Assembly: GCA_017512985.1 (NCBI GenBank)
Contig: JAFWEJ010000012.1
Location: forward strand, 62,001 to 126,000
Direction of reading: 5' to 3'
DNA from: Clostridia bacterium
GTDB taxonomy: Bacteria; Bacillota; Clostridia; Christensenellales; Aristaeellaceae
DNA: 64,000 nucleotides
In this document: positions 17,879 to 25,415 of the stretch, piece after piece
Layout of the letters: the number at the start of each line of letters is the position of its first letter
Numbering within the stretch: the stretch's first letter is position 1
Translations under genes and position numbers: made by a program
The notes under the pieces: generated by a model
What the model was told of the DNA's origin: nothing
Seen by the model: only the letters and a program-made list of their open reading frames with translations
Databases searched by the model: none

Positions 17879-18910
17879 ATGCAGCGCCGAATCACCATCC
17901 CCGGCCCGCTTCACGACGAAAAAGGCCGTCTCATCGAAACCGGCTACGCCACGAGCCTGATCAAAACCTATGACCGTTCCCGGATCGCCGCACGCCCCTT
18001 CCGGATCAAGGAATGGGATTATTACGCCGTCTGCACGGACCGGTTCGCGCTGGCACTGACAATCGACCACAACGGCTATATGGTCATGGACAGCATTTCC
18101 CTGCTGGATTTCACGGAAAACAGCCAGGTCACCGTCTCCCGCATCAACCTGCCCGCCTTCGCGAAGCGTTCCCTGCCCCCGACCAGCGAAAAGGGTAATA
18201 TCCGCGTTTCCGGCAAGGATTATGAGATTGCCTTTGACAACGACGGAACCGTCCGCCGCCTCTATGGCCATATGGACAATTTCCCGAAGGAAGACGCGAT
18301 CTGCTTTGATCTGACGCTGACTGACGCGCCGGATGAATCCATGGTCATCGTCACGCCCTACAAGGACCATCCGGAAGCCTTCTACTACAATCAGAAGATC
18401 AACTGCATGCGGGTCTCCGGCAGCGTAAAATACAAGGATAAGGAATACCTCTGCGATCCCGCGGACACCTTCGCCGTGCTGGACTGGGGCCGCGGCGTCT
18501 GGACCTATGACAATACCTGGTACTGGGGCTCTGCCTCCGGCCTGGCCGGCGGCGTGCCCTTCGGGTTCAATATCGGCTGCGGCTTCGGGGACACTTCCGC
18601 CGCCAGCGAGAACGTGCTGTTCTACAACGGAAAGATCCACAAGCTCAGCCGGGTCAGCTTTGAGATCCCGCAGAAGGACGGCAAAGACGATTATCTCTCC
18701 CCCTGGCGCTTCACCAGCGACGACGGCCGCTTTGAAATGTCCTTTGTCCCCGTTATGGACCGCAGCGCGAAAATCGACCTGCGTCTCATCTGCTCCGACC
18801 AGCACCAGGTTTTCGGGAAGTTCTCCGGCACCGTCGTCCTGGACGACGGCCGGAAACTGGAGATCAGCAATCTCATGGGCTTCGCCGAAAAAGTCCGGAA
18901 CAAGTGGTAG
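17879..18910 (+). CDS. DUF2804 family protein
   Basis: A 343-residue soluble protein. The opening (ITIPGPLHDEKGRLIETGYA), FRIKEWDYYAV, the tryptophan-rich centre DWGRGVWTYDNTWYWGSASG and the closing FSGTVVLDDGRKLEI match DUF2804, a family with a two-domain beta-barrel, lipocalin-like fold related to hydroxyneurosporene synthase (CrtC) and AttH proteins. No enzyme activity is established. CAGGAGG precedes the ATG. It is divergently placed from the MerR operon with a 220-base gap and seems to be transcribed alone. Confidence 0.88.
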   Translation: MQRRITIPGPLHDEKGRLIETGYATSLIKTYDRSRIAARPFRIKEWDYYAVCTDRFALALTIDHNGYMVMDSISLLDFTENSQVTVSRINLPAFAKRSLPPTSEKGNIRVSGKDYEIAFDNDGTVRRLYGHMDNFPKEDAICFDLTLTDAPDESMVIVTPYKDHPEAFYYNQKINCMRVSGSVKYKDKEYLCDPADTFAVLDWGRGVWTYDNTWYWGSASGLAGGVPFGFNIGCGFGDTSAASENVLFYNGKIHKLSRVSFEIPQKDGKDDYLSPWRFTSDDGRFEMSFVPVMDRSAKIDLRLICSDQHQVFGKFSGTVVLDDGRKLEISNLMGFAEKVRNKW

Positions 18911-19013
18911 GAAGGCCTGTCACGCCCTCCGCTCCGCGGATATATGGTTCACCGATCCGAATGATTATGAACTTGCCTCACGTTGTTCCCGGCAGCGCCC
19001 GATAAAAAAGTGC

Positions 19014-19042
19014 TTTACAAAGCAGGGAACATATGGTAATAT
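19014..19042 (+). promoter_or_regulatory. Promoter of the tRNA-Ala region
   Basis: TTTACA (19014-19019), 17-base spacer, TAATAT (19037-19042). The predicted start of transcription falls close to 19,050, only a few bases before the degenerate tRNA 5' end at 19,054, so both the disrupted copy and the intact tRNA-Ala would share one transcript. Confidence 0.65.
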
Positions 19043-19053
19043 ATCCGCTGTTC

Positions 19054-19234
19054 GGGGCATTAGCGCAGTTGGGGAACGAAGGAAGTGTCAGCCCGGTGGG
19101 CTGTCCTGCGAAGCAGAAAACGCCCCGAGTGAGTCAATCGAAGCAAGCAGCAGGCTGCAGCGTCAGCAAGGCCGGCTGCACCGACTGAGATTGCGGGAGC
19201 GCACAACACTGTGTGCGGATCATGAGTTGAATAT
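19054..19234 (+). other. Disrupted tRNA-Ala copy with insert in the D-loop
   Basis: The first 19 bases (GGGGCATTAGCGCAGTTGG) equal the 5' end of the intact tRNA at 19,235. A GC-rich block of about 120 bases then interrupts the D-loop, after which AGCGCACAACACTG resumes the tRNA sequence; the T-arm and acceptor end are decayed (ATCATGAGTTGAATATGG). The insert contains hairpins (CAGCCCGGTGGGCTG and others) related to the module at 19,387-19,555. It cannot make a normal tRNA. Confidence 0.65.
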
Positions 19235-19307
19235 GGGGCATTAGCGCAGTTGGTAGCGCACAACACTGGCAGTGTTGGGGTCAGGAGTTCGAATCTCCTA
19301 TGCTCCA
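19235..19307 (+). tRNA. tRNA-Ala (anticodon GGC)
   Basis: 73-base cloverleaf: acceptor GGGGCAT / ATGCTCC including the G3-U70 pair that marks alanine tRNAs, D-arm GCGC...GCGC, anticodon stem CAACA/TGTTG with loop CTGGCAG (anticodon GGC), T-arm AGGAG-TTCGAAT-CTCCT and discriminator A. The 3' CCA is not encoded (CAA follows). A terminator lies 8 bases downstream. Confidence 0.93.
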
Positions 19308-19314
19308 CAAAAAT

Positions 19315-19346
19315 CGGAATCACCCTTGTGGTGATTCCGTATTTTT
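19315..19346 (+). terminator. Terminator after tRNA-Ala
   Basis: 10-bp stem CGGAATCACC / GGTGATTCCG (19315-19324 with 19330-19339), then TATTTTTG. Confidence 0.85.
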
Positions 19347-19386
19347 GTTGTGTCGCACAGGAACTTCGAACTCTTGGCTATAGCAG

Positions 19387-19555
19387 CACTGCCAGTGGCA
19401 GTGGCGGGGGGAGCGAGGGAAGCGGTAGCCCAGTGGGCTATCCTGCGAAGCAGGAAGCGACCCGAACGAGTCAACCGAAACGAGCAATGCGACCGCTCCA
19501 AGGGAGCAGTGCGACGATTGAGGTTGCGGAACAGGTTTGAATCTCCTATGCTCCA
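19387..19555 (+). repeat. Hairpin module fused to a tRNA-Ala 3' end
   Basis: GC-rich structured segment with hairpins GCCAGTGGC, TAGCCCAGTGGGCTA, CCTGCGAAGCAGG and GCTCCAAGGGAGC, followed by GCGACGATTGAGG..GCGGAACAGG and then a tRNA-Ala-like T-arm and acceptor strand (TTTGAATCTCC, TATGCTCCA). The same order of parts occurs on the minus strand at 56,729-56,866. No 5' tRNA half is present. With its own terminator at 19,558, it accounts for the gene-free stretch 19,308-19,650. Confidence 0.6.
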
Positions 19556-19557
19556 CA

Positions 19558-19592
19558 AGCAAAGGGCCATCCAGTCGGATGGCTCTTTTGCT
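19558..19592 (+). terminator. Terminator behind tRNA-derived module
   Basis: Stem GCCATCC / GGATGGC (19566-19572 with 19577-19583), extended by the outer AAGCAAA / TTTGCTT pairing, with a T-run inside the outer arm. Confidence 0.75.
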
Positions 19593-19650
19593 TGTGGATG
19601 CGCATATCTATACCTGAGGAAAGTTCAGGCTCTGTGTTACATCGGGTTTT

Positions 19651-21123
19651 TTATTTCAGATTATTCAGGAGTGCATCGATGGCATATCCCGTAAGCAATC
19701 CGGCGTAATGGTCCTTCGTGTCCAGCGGCCTGTCTGTCGATATCGTTGTGGGATTATGCGCCGTACCGATATCATATGCCTTGAGCTGTTTCCCGGTAAT
19801 CACCGCCATGCGTGTCGTCGTTGTATATGCGTTGGATCCGTTTGTATAGCGGCCTTCCAGTTTGTGATTCGGATCCGGATAGATGAAGACCCATGTGTCT
19901 GCTTCGCTAAAGGTTGTTGCGAGGCGATTCTTCGGGAGACCTGAGAACATTTTGTGATCAAATCCGTTATCCAGCGTGTTTTCCTGCAGGTTTCCGTCCA
20001 TGTCAAAAACGGCGATCAGTATTTTCCCTTTGATGGAGATCTTTTCCGATTTGGGAAGGTATTTGATCGATTTGTTTTTCTTCAGGATATCCTGTAGTTT
20101 CTTTTCCAGGGTGTTCCTATCACTGCCGGTCATGGGATTGGCCGTGGGGACGGGGGTGGGCGAGGGAGTGGGCTCCGGCGTTGGTTCAGGAGTCGGAGTG
20201 GGTTTCAGGGTGACGACGGGAAGGCTCTCCGTTCCGTTTTCCGGCAGAGGCTCCGTCAGCGCTGAAAGATACCTGAGGCATACTTCATGGCCGTATTGCA
20301 GGAAGATGTCTTTCAGCCCGAACACGGACCGCAGGGAGATGACGATGTCAAAATCCGTAAAGGTATTCCCCGCCGTTAATATTTCCCGCAAGGAAGAATG
20401 GCCGTTTTTGTAGCCTAATTCCGGCTCGTAAATGTAGATACGAAAAGCTTCCCGGAAGGCTTCCGCATCAGTCCGGGTGATCAGGCCGTCCAGGCAGCGG
20501 AAACGAACCATGATCCTGAACTTGTCGGATTCGGTTCCGGTTTTCTGTAAAATGAAATCCTGGTCATCCGTTACAGCGACCGGCGTGAAACGAAGGCCCC
20601 GGTATTCAAAGGGCGTCAGCGAATCCGCCACAGTACGGACATCGTCTTCCATCGGCGGAAGGCCGTTGACAGGATACCATTCATCGTGACCTTCCAGCAC
20701 CAGGTACGCGTTTTCCGGATCCGGTTTGTCCGGGAGCCGCATTACAATATCAAACAGGAACATGGAATCCTTCACGTATGGCAGCAATTTCCGGATGTCG
20801 TAATTAATTTCGTTTTTCGTCCGATCGTATATAGTAATTTTCTCACGAAAGAGTTTCGCATCATCGTACGTCACCGCGCCATCCGGACAATAGATACGGA
20901 GCAGCACTGTATAATCAGTATCGATTTCCGTACGGGTCCATTCGTATATCTGTTCCTGATTGTCAGTCATTCCGACGGGCAGGTACCGGTGCCCGTTGAA
21001 GGTGAATGGGGTGCCGGGGTCCAGGATTGTTTCCGCGCAGGAATTGCCGGGCAGCAGAAACAGTGCGGTCAGCAAAAAACTGATCAGCACGATAATACGG
21101 AACATTGATGTCATTCTGCGCAT
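19651..21123 (-). CDS. Secreted protein with tandem domain and Pro/Thr linker
   Basis: A 490-residue protein of unknown function. A signal peptide (residues 1-30, ending NSCA-ET) is followed by two copies of a roughly 125-residue domain: FTFNGHRYLPVGMTDNQ in the first and FEYRGLRFTPVAVTDDQ in the second are equivalent, as are RIYCPDG and RFRCLDG. A linker of TPxPEP repeats (about residues 305-330) leads to a C-terminal domain of about 150 residues. The ATG at 21123 is chosen because GGGGTGA lies just before it. Linker and signal suggest a cell-wall-exposed protein. No neighbour hints at its job. Confidence 0.75.
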   Translation of the reverse strand: MRRMTSMFRIIVLISFLLTALFLLPGNSCAETILDPGTPFTFNGHRYLPVGMTDNQEQIYEWTRTEIDTDYTVLLRIYCPDGAVTYDDAKLFREKITIYDRTKNEINYDIRKLLPYVKDSMFLFDIVMRLPDKPDPENAYLVLEGHDEWYPVNGLPPMEDDVRTVADSLTPFEYRGLRFTPVAVTDDQDFILQKTGTESDKFRIMVRFRCLDGLITRTDAEAFREAFRIYIYEPELGYKNGHSSLREILTAGNTFTDFDIVISLRSVFGLKDIFLQYGHEVCLRYLSALTEPLPENGTESLPVVTLKPTPTPEPTPEPTPSPTPVPTANPMTGSDRNTLEKKLQDILKKNKSIKYLPKSEKISIKGKILIAVFDMDGNLQENTLDNGFDHKMFSGLPKNRLATTFSEADTWVFIYPDPNHKLEGRYTNGSNAYTTTTRMAVITGKQLKAYDIGTAHNPTTISTDRPLDTKDHYAGLLTGYAIDALLNNLK

Positions 21124-21364
21124 GAAAGTCACCCCTGCCGTCTGATTGTTCGCCGGATAAATGTTCGGATATTCAGCATTGCGTGCCGAAGAACGGCCCG
21201 GAAAACACTTATGCCTCCTGAGATATCTGCTCTTTCATGACTGCCTGTCAGCGTCGGCGGATATGAAAATATCCATGTTTACACAGATTATAACATCCGG
21301 ATCCCGTCACTGTCTAGAAATCGACGCTTTGAGGGAGACAGCGGACGAAAGCCTAATAGCGTTG

Positions 21365-22138
21365 TCAGTCCTCATTCCGGCTGATTGTCAGTTCTATATC
21401 ATAACCTTTCTTTTCATACCTGTAACTTTCATCTTCCGGCTTTTTAGCGATCGTTGTGACAAGCCCCAGTTCATAACGATTGCCTGAATGGGTCCATTTT
21501 GTGTATTCGGACAGGAACAGCAGTAATGAATCCTCCTCATCATAATCCATGTCAATATCATCAGGCGCCCACGCGTCCTCTGCATGCCCCAGTTCCTTCG
21601 TCAGACAATCAACCCAGCTGACATACTCAAATAATGTTTTGGAAGAATCAACAGACCGGACGCTGATCGTTTCCAGGCCGTCATCAGAAAAGATCAAAGT
21701 GTAATCGGCCGGATTTGTCCCCAGTTTCCCGTAAAAACGATAATAGCGGATATTCTTTTTCGCGGAGGAAGTGAAAAGAATGCCGTCGGAACAGAACCAG
21801 TAATACAGGTGATTGCTTTTCAGCGTTTCGAGCGCTTCTTTTTCCGACATATTCCAGTCAGGATGCAGAAGATCCAGATCGCTGTCTTTCCGGCCGTCAA
21901 TCCACATGGTGGTTTTGCTGACTTTCCCATCCCGTAAATTGATCTGTATCCGGTTTTCCTGATCACTGTACTCAAGATAATATTTTGTCTGCATTGCCAA
22001 TTCATATTCCTGAAGCAACGCAATCACGTCGTCCTGCCCCATGCCGACGCTGATCTCTTCAAAAGTGTGCGCATGGGAAGTGCCTAAAGAGAAACAAAGC
22101 ACCATGACCAGGCAAATGAGAATGAGTCTCTTTTTCAT
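21365..22138 (-). CDS. Secreted hypothetical protein
   Basis: A 257-residue protein with a signal peptide (MKKRLILICLVMVLCFSLG, cleavage near SHA-HT). The mature part starts with a segment like SmpA/BamE-type small domains (FEEISVGMGQDDVIALLQEYE) and then a beta-rich region with many acidic residues. The ATG at 22138 has GGAGGAAA upstream; the frame continues to 22279 without signal-peptide logic. It reads in the same direction as the secreted gene downstream, across a gap of about 240 bases in which no gene is seen. The function is not recognised. Confidence 0.7.
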   Translation of the reverse strand: MKKRLILICLVMVLCFSLGTSHAHTFEEISVGMGQDDVIALLQEYELAMQTKYYLEYSDQENRIQINLRDGKVSKTTMWIDGRKDSDLDLLHPDWNMSEKEALETLKSNHLYYWFCSDGILFTSSAKKNIRYYRFYGKLGTNPADYTLIFSDDGLETISVRSVDSSKTLFEYVSWVDCLTKELGHAEDAWAPDDIDMDYDEEDSLLLFLSEYTKWTHSGNRYELGLVTTIAKKPEDESYRYEKKGYDIELTISRNED

Positions 22139-22409
22139 GTCCGTTTCCTCCCAGTCTTCATATCTGCTTTTTCCTTCTGCTGAAACACAGTATACCATAT
22201 ATGCAGCCTTTGCATAAGTGAAAATTCGCCATGCTTTCCGGTTCCTTTTTATCTGAAGTTTTCTCCGGAAGTGCTTCATTTTTGTTCAGGATATGGTAAT
22301 ATGAACTGACAGGAAGTTCCGGAGTATTGAATATACTGTATCCCTTTATTTGCCGGAAGGGAAAATCCGCCCGGATCGTGCGTCCGCGGAAGATTGAGGA
22401 GGTAATCAC

Positions 22410-23054
22410 ATGAAAGTTCTCCTGGACAGTGTCAGCGATTCCCCCATGGTCTGCCCCGTCTATGATGAACCCGGCGCCTGCCCGAAATGCGGGCAGCCCA
22501 TGCGGCCCATCCGCCTTTTCCACGCGGATACCCGCACAGCGGCCCTCAGTTCTTCCAAGGACTACCGCGGGGGACGCTGGGTGACCACTACAACCTACAA
22601 TACGAGTTATAACAATATCCAGCCCTGCACATTGGGTTTCTGCGATGCGTGCCACCGGGCGGAACAGGACAGCGACCAGGCAAGGAAAGGACAGAATCCC
22701 CCAAGCCCGGTCAAATGGATCGCCGGCGTCGTACTGACTGTATACGGAATCGCTTTTACGGTGCGTTCCATAATCCTGAATGAGAGCGAGGTGAACGCGC
22801 TGCTTGCTTCCGCCTTCGCGGCCCTGGCCCTGGGACTGTACCTGTTCTTCAAAAACATCGGAAAATACAGGAAAGAGCGAAAGAATCACCTGCGCTACAA
22901 AGCGGGAGAGCGGGACTTCACGACGGTTTCGGAAAGCGGCATTGCCTCCATGCTGACTTTGAAGATTCCAAATGAAGCTTATCTGACAGAGGAAGGCCTT
23001 CAGGAACTGCAGAAGAACAGCAATCCCCTGTACCGGTTTGGGATTATGAAGTGA
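22410..23054 (+). CDS. Membrane protein with N-terminal zinc-ribbon cysteines
   Basis: A 214-residue protein. Residues 1-85 hold three cysteine groups (CPVYDEPGACPKCGQP and later CDACHRAEQ) that look like a zinc ribbon. Two hydrophobic helices follow (about 104-125 and 130-150), then a charged cytoplasmic tail ending in MLTLKIPNEAYLTEEGLQEL. AGGAGG precedes the start. The layout recalls the C-terminal part of the MerR-type protein at 16,933. No known family is claimed. Confidence 0.7.
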   Translation: MKVLLDSVSDSPMVCPVYDEPGACPKCGQPMRPIRLFHADTRTAALSSSKDYRGGRWVTTTTYNTSYNNIQPCTLGFCDACHRAEQDSDQARKGQNPPSPVKWIAGVVLTVYGIAFTVRSIILNESEVNALLASAFAALALGLYLFFKNIGKYRKERKNHLRYKAGERDFTTVSESGIASMLTLKIPNEAYLTEEGLQELQKNSNPLYRFGIMK

Positions 23055-23137
23055 AAAAATGATATGCAACTGATTACAGTTTTGGAGGCGGCGAGTGACA
23101 GCTCCCGGCTGAAAAATATGCAAGGAGAAAAAATAAC

Positions 23138-24637
23138 ATGACCCTGAGCGAAGCGGTTGAAAAACTCAACGAACTGGAAAAAGCGTCCTATGCGCTTAAC
23201 CATGCCCAAAGCATCCTGTATGTGGACGGCGACACCGTCGCGCCGAAAAACTCCTGGAAAGGCCGCGGCAAGGCCCTCGCCTACCTGGGCGAACTGACCT
23301 ATAAACAGCTGGTGAACCCGGAGACCGGCGAGGTGCTGGAAACGATCCTGCAGCATCGGGGCGAGGTGGACGAAGTCACTTTCCGCCGGGCGGAAGTGAT
23401 GAAGGAAAGCTATGACGACCTGCACGTGCTGCCCATGGAGGAATACGTCGCCTGGCAGGAATTGACCAACGAGGCAAGCAACGTCTGGCACGACGCGAAA
23501 CCCAAAAGCGACTGGAACCTGTTTGCTCCCTACCTGGAGAAAATGATCGCCGGCCGCCGCCGCTACGCGTCCCTGAAGAATCCGGACAAGCCCGCCTATG
23601 ACGTCCTGCTGGACGAATATGAAAAAGGCGCCTCCATGGAGGCGCTGGATCCCTTCTTCCTCACCCTGCGCAGCGAGCTTTCACCGCTCATCCGGGAAGT
23701 CGCCGTCCGGGAAAAGCCCGTGCCCGCCTTCATGAAAGGCCCCTGGCCGGTGGACCGGCAGCGGATCTTCTCAGAGAAGATCATGGCCCTGGAGGGCATC
23801 GATCCCATGAACTGCACCCTCGGCGAGACCGAGCATCCCTTCACCGACGGAAACAACAAGTGGGACGTGCGCATCACCACCCATTATTATGAGGAAGATC
23901 CCTTCTTCAGCATGTACAGCGTGATCCATGAAGGCGGCCACGCCCTGTATGAGCTGGACGTGCGGGACGACCTGCAGTTTACCTGCCTTTCCGGCGGCGT
24001 CACCATGGGCGTGCACGAGAGCCAGTCCCGTTTCTATGAAAACCTGATCGGCCGCAGCCGCGCCTTCTGTACGCCGCTGCTGAAGATCATGAAGGAAGTG
24101 TTCCCGGACCGGATGGAGGGCGTCACCGAGGACGATCTCTATTCCGCCGTCAACCTTTCCAAACCCTCCCTGATCCGCACGGAGGCGGACGAACTCACCT
24201 ACTCCCTGCACGTCATGATCCGCTACGAGCTGGAGAAGGCGATGATTTCCGGCGACCTGAAAGTGACCGACATTCCCGGTGAATGGAACCGCCTGTATAA
24301 GGAAGTGCTGGGCGTGGACGTGCCGGACGACCGGCGCGGCTGCCTGCAGGACAGCCACTGGTCCTTCGGCGGCATGGGTTATTTCCCGAGTTATGCCCTG
24401 GGCAGCGCCTACGGCGTGCAGATGCTGCGCAGGATGGAGAAAGAGACCGACGTGTGGGGCGCCGTCGAAAAGGGCGACCTTTCCCCTGTGACCGCCTGGC
24501 TGACGGAAAACGTCCATCAGTACGGAAGCCTGAAAAAGCCGCATGACCTGCTGTCCGCCGCGATGGGCGGACCGCTGGATGCGGCTGTGTATACGGATTA
24601 CCTGAAGAACAAGTTCAGCAGCCTTTACGGGCTCTGA
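23138..24637 (+). CDS. M32 family metallocarboxypeptidase
   Basis: A 499-residue thermostable carboxypeptidase 1 (Taq) homologue, a zinc enzyme that removes C-terminal amino acids from peptides in the cytoplasm. The metal site is HEGGH (H264, E265, H268), followed by HESQSRFYENLIGRS, which supplies the third ligand glutamate. Other family marks are WDVRITTHYYEEDPFFSMYS and RTEADELTYSLHVMIRYELE. Length agrees with the family (about 500). AAGGAGAA precedes the ATG. It converges with the ECF sigma gene, with one base between the stops. Confidence 0.95.
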   Translation: MTLSEAVEKLNELEKASYALNHAQSILYVDGDTVAPKNSWKGRGKALAYLGELTYKQLVNPETGEVLETILQHRGEVDEVTFRRAEVMKESYDDLHVLPMEEYVAWQELTNEASNVWHDAKPKSDWNLFAPYLEKMIAGRRRYASLKNPDKPAYDVLLDEYEKGASMEALDPFFLTLRSELSPLIREVAVREKPVPAFMKGPWPVDRQRIFSEKIMALEGIDPMNCTLGETEHPFTDGNNKWDVRITTHYYEEDPFFSMYSVIHEGGHALYELDVRDDLQFTCLSGGVTMGVHESQSRFYENLIGRSRAFCTPLLKIMKEVFPDRMEGVTEDDLYSAVNLSKPSLIRTEADELTYSLHVMIRYELEKAMISGDLKVTDIPGEWNRLYKEVLGVDVPDDRRGCLQDSHWSFGGMGYFPSYALGSAYGVQMLRRMEKETDVWGAVEKGDLSPVTAWLTENVHQYGSLKKPHDLLSAAMGGPLDAAVYTDYLKNKFSSLYGL

Positions 24638-24638
24638 T

Positions 24639-25184
24639 TCAGGCGATCATCTTCTTCGCTTTTTCCAGTGTCCTGAAGAAAGTGGACTGGCTGGTGCACG
24701 TGCATTCCGCCGCTTCGCGGATCGTCATGCCGTGCCAGAAAACCAGCAGTACCGCTTCGCGGTATTTCACCGGAAGTTTCATAACGTCCAGGATCAGGTC
24801 CCGGTCTTCCTGCGGCGCGTTCCCCAGCTTCTGCAGTTCCTCCGGAGTGATCAGGCGGTTCTCATGCTTCCGCCAGCTTTTCCGGAGATAATCGCGGCAG
24901 GTATTCCCGGCGATCTTGATGATCCATGTCTTCGGGGAGCATCCGTCCCGCGATTCATACCGGCCGATGTTCCGCCAGACCTTCAGGAAAGTTTCCTGGG
25001 CGGCGTCTTCCGCGTCCGCCCTGTTGCCGAGGAACATGAAGCAGTAGCGGAGAACGTCCGTTCCGTACTCGTCGTACCAGGCGGAAAGCGTCGCTTCCGG
25101 CGATACGGGGATCGCCTCTGCCCGGCTTTCCTTCCGGTTGCTCCCCCGGGTGTTTGTCAGCGTCTCACTTCGCAGCGCAGTCAC
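24639..25184 (-). CDS. ECF-type RNA polymerase sigma factor
   Basis: A 181-residue sigma-70 family protein with region 2 (YGTDVLRYCFMFLGNRADAEDAAQETFLKVW) and region 4 (LPVKYREAVLLVFWHGMTIREAAECTCTSQSTFFRTLEKAKK). The start is GTG at 25184, 8 bases after AAGGAGG; the nearby ATG is in another frame. No anti-sigma gene follows, because the neighbour converges from the other strand. Its upstream region carries the 39-bp motif that also precedes the ABC exporter operon at 4,441, suggesting that this sigma factor reads its own promoter and that of the exporter. The last point is inference. Confidence 0.9.
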   Translation of the reverse strand: MTALRSETLTNTRGSNRKESRAEAIPVSPEATLSAWYDEYGTDVLRYCFMFLGNRADAEDAAQETFLKVWRNIGRYESRDGCSPKTWIIKIAGNTCRDYLRKSWRKHENRLITPEELQKLGNAPQEDRDLILDVMKLPVKYREAVLLVFWHGMTIREAAECTCTSQSTFFRTLEKAKKMIA

Positions 25185-25222
25185 AGGCCATCCCTCCTTA
25201 CACTTACAGTATAGCGGGACAC

Positions 25223-25261
25223 CCTTACTTTAACGTGAATTTAACCTTACGATTTCGTAAG
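25223..25261 (-). promoter_or_regulatory. Shared 39-bp promoter/operator motif, copy B
   Basis: CCTTACTT, 15 bases, then CTTACGATTTCGTAAG on the plus strand, aligned without gaps to 4,479-4,517. It ends 38 bases before the GTG of the ECF sigma gene. The palindrome CCTTACGATTTCGTAAGG is almost perfect here. Confidence 0.6.
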
Positions 25262-25285
25262 GTTCGCCGCGGCGGAAAAAGTTTC

Positions 25286-25314
25286 TTGACAAAACGGTTT
25301 TTATCCGGTATGAT
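25286..25314 (+). promoter_or_regulatory. Sigma-A promoter of the helicase gene
   Basis: TTGACA (25286-25291), 17-base spacer, TATGAT (25309-25314), close to consensus. It gives a leader of about 95 bases before the helicase start. Confidence 0.8.
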
Positions 25315-25347
25315 GCACCTCCACACGCTTGCGAGACGATGATCCGT

Positions 25348-25398
25348 AAGCCTCTGCGTCTGAAGAATGAATACGGCAGAGGCTTATTTTATCGTTTT
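25348..25398 (+). promoter_or_regulatory. Leader hairpin, possible attenuator
   Basis: A 10-bp perfect stem AAGCCTCTGC / GCAGAGGCTT (25348-25357 with 25376-25385), 18-base loop, then ATTTTATCGTTTT, lies between promoter and start of the helicase gene. The form is that of an intrinsic terminator inside a 5' leader. A competing antiterminator was not worked out. Confidence 0.55.
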
Positions 25399-25415
25399 GC
25401 CGGGAAAGGAAGAAA

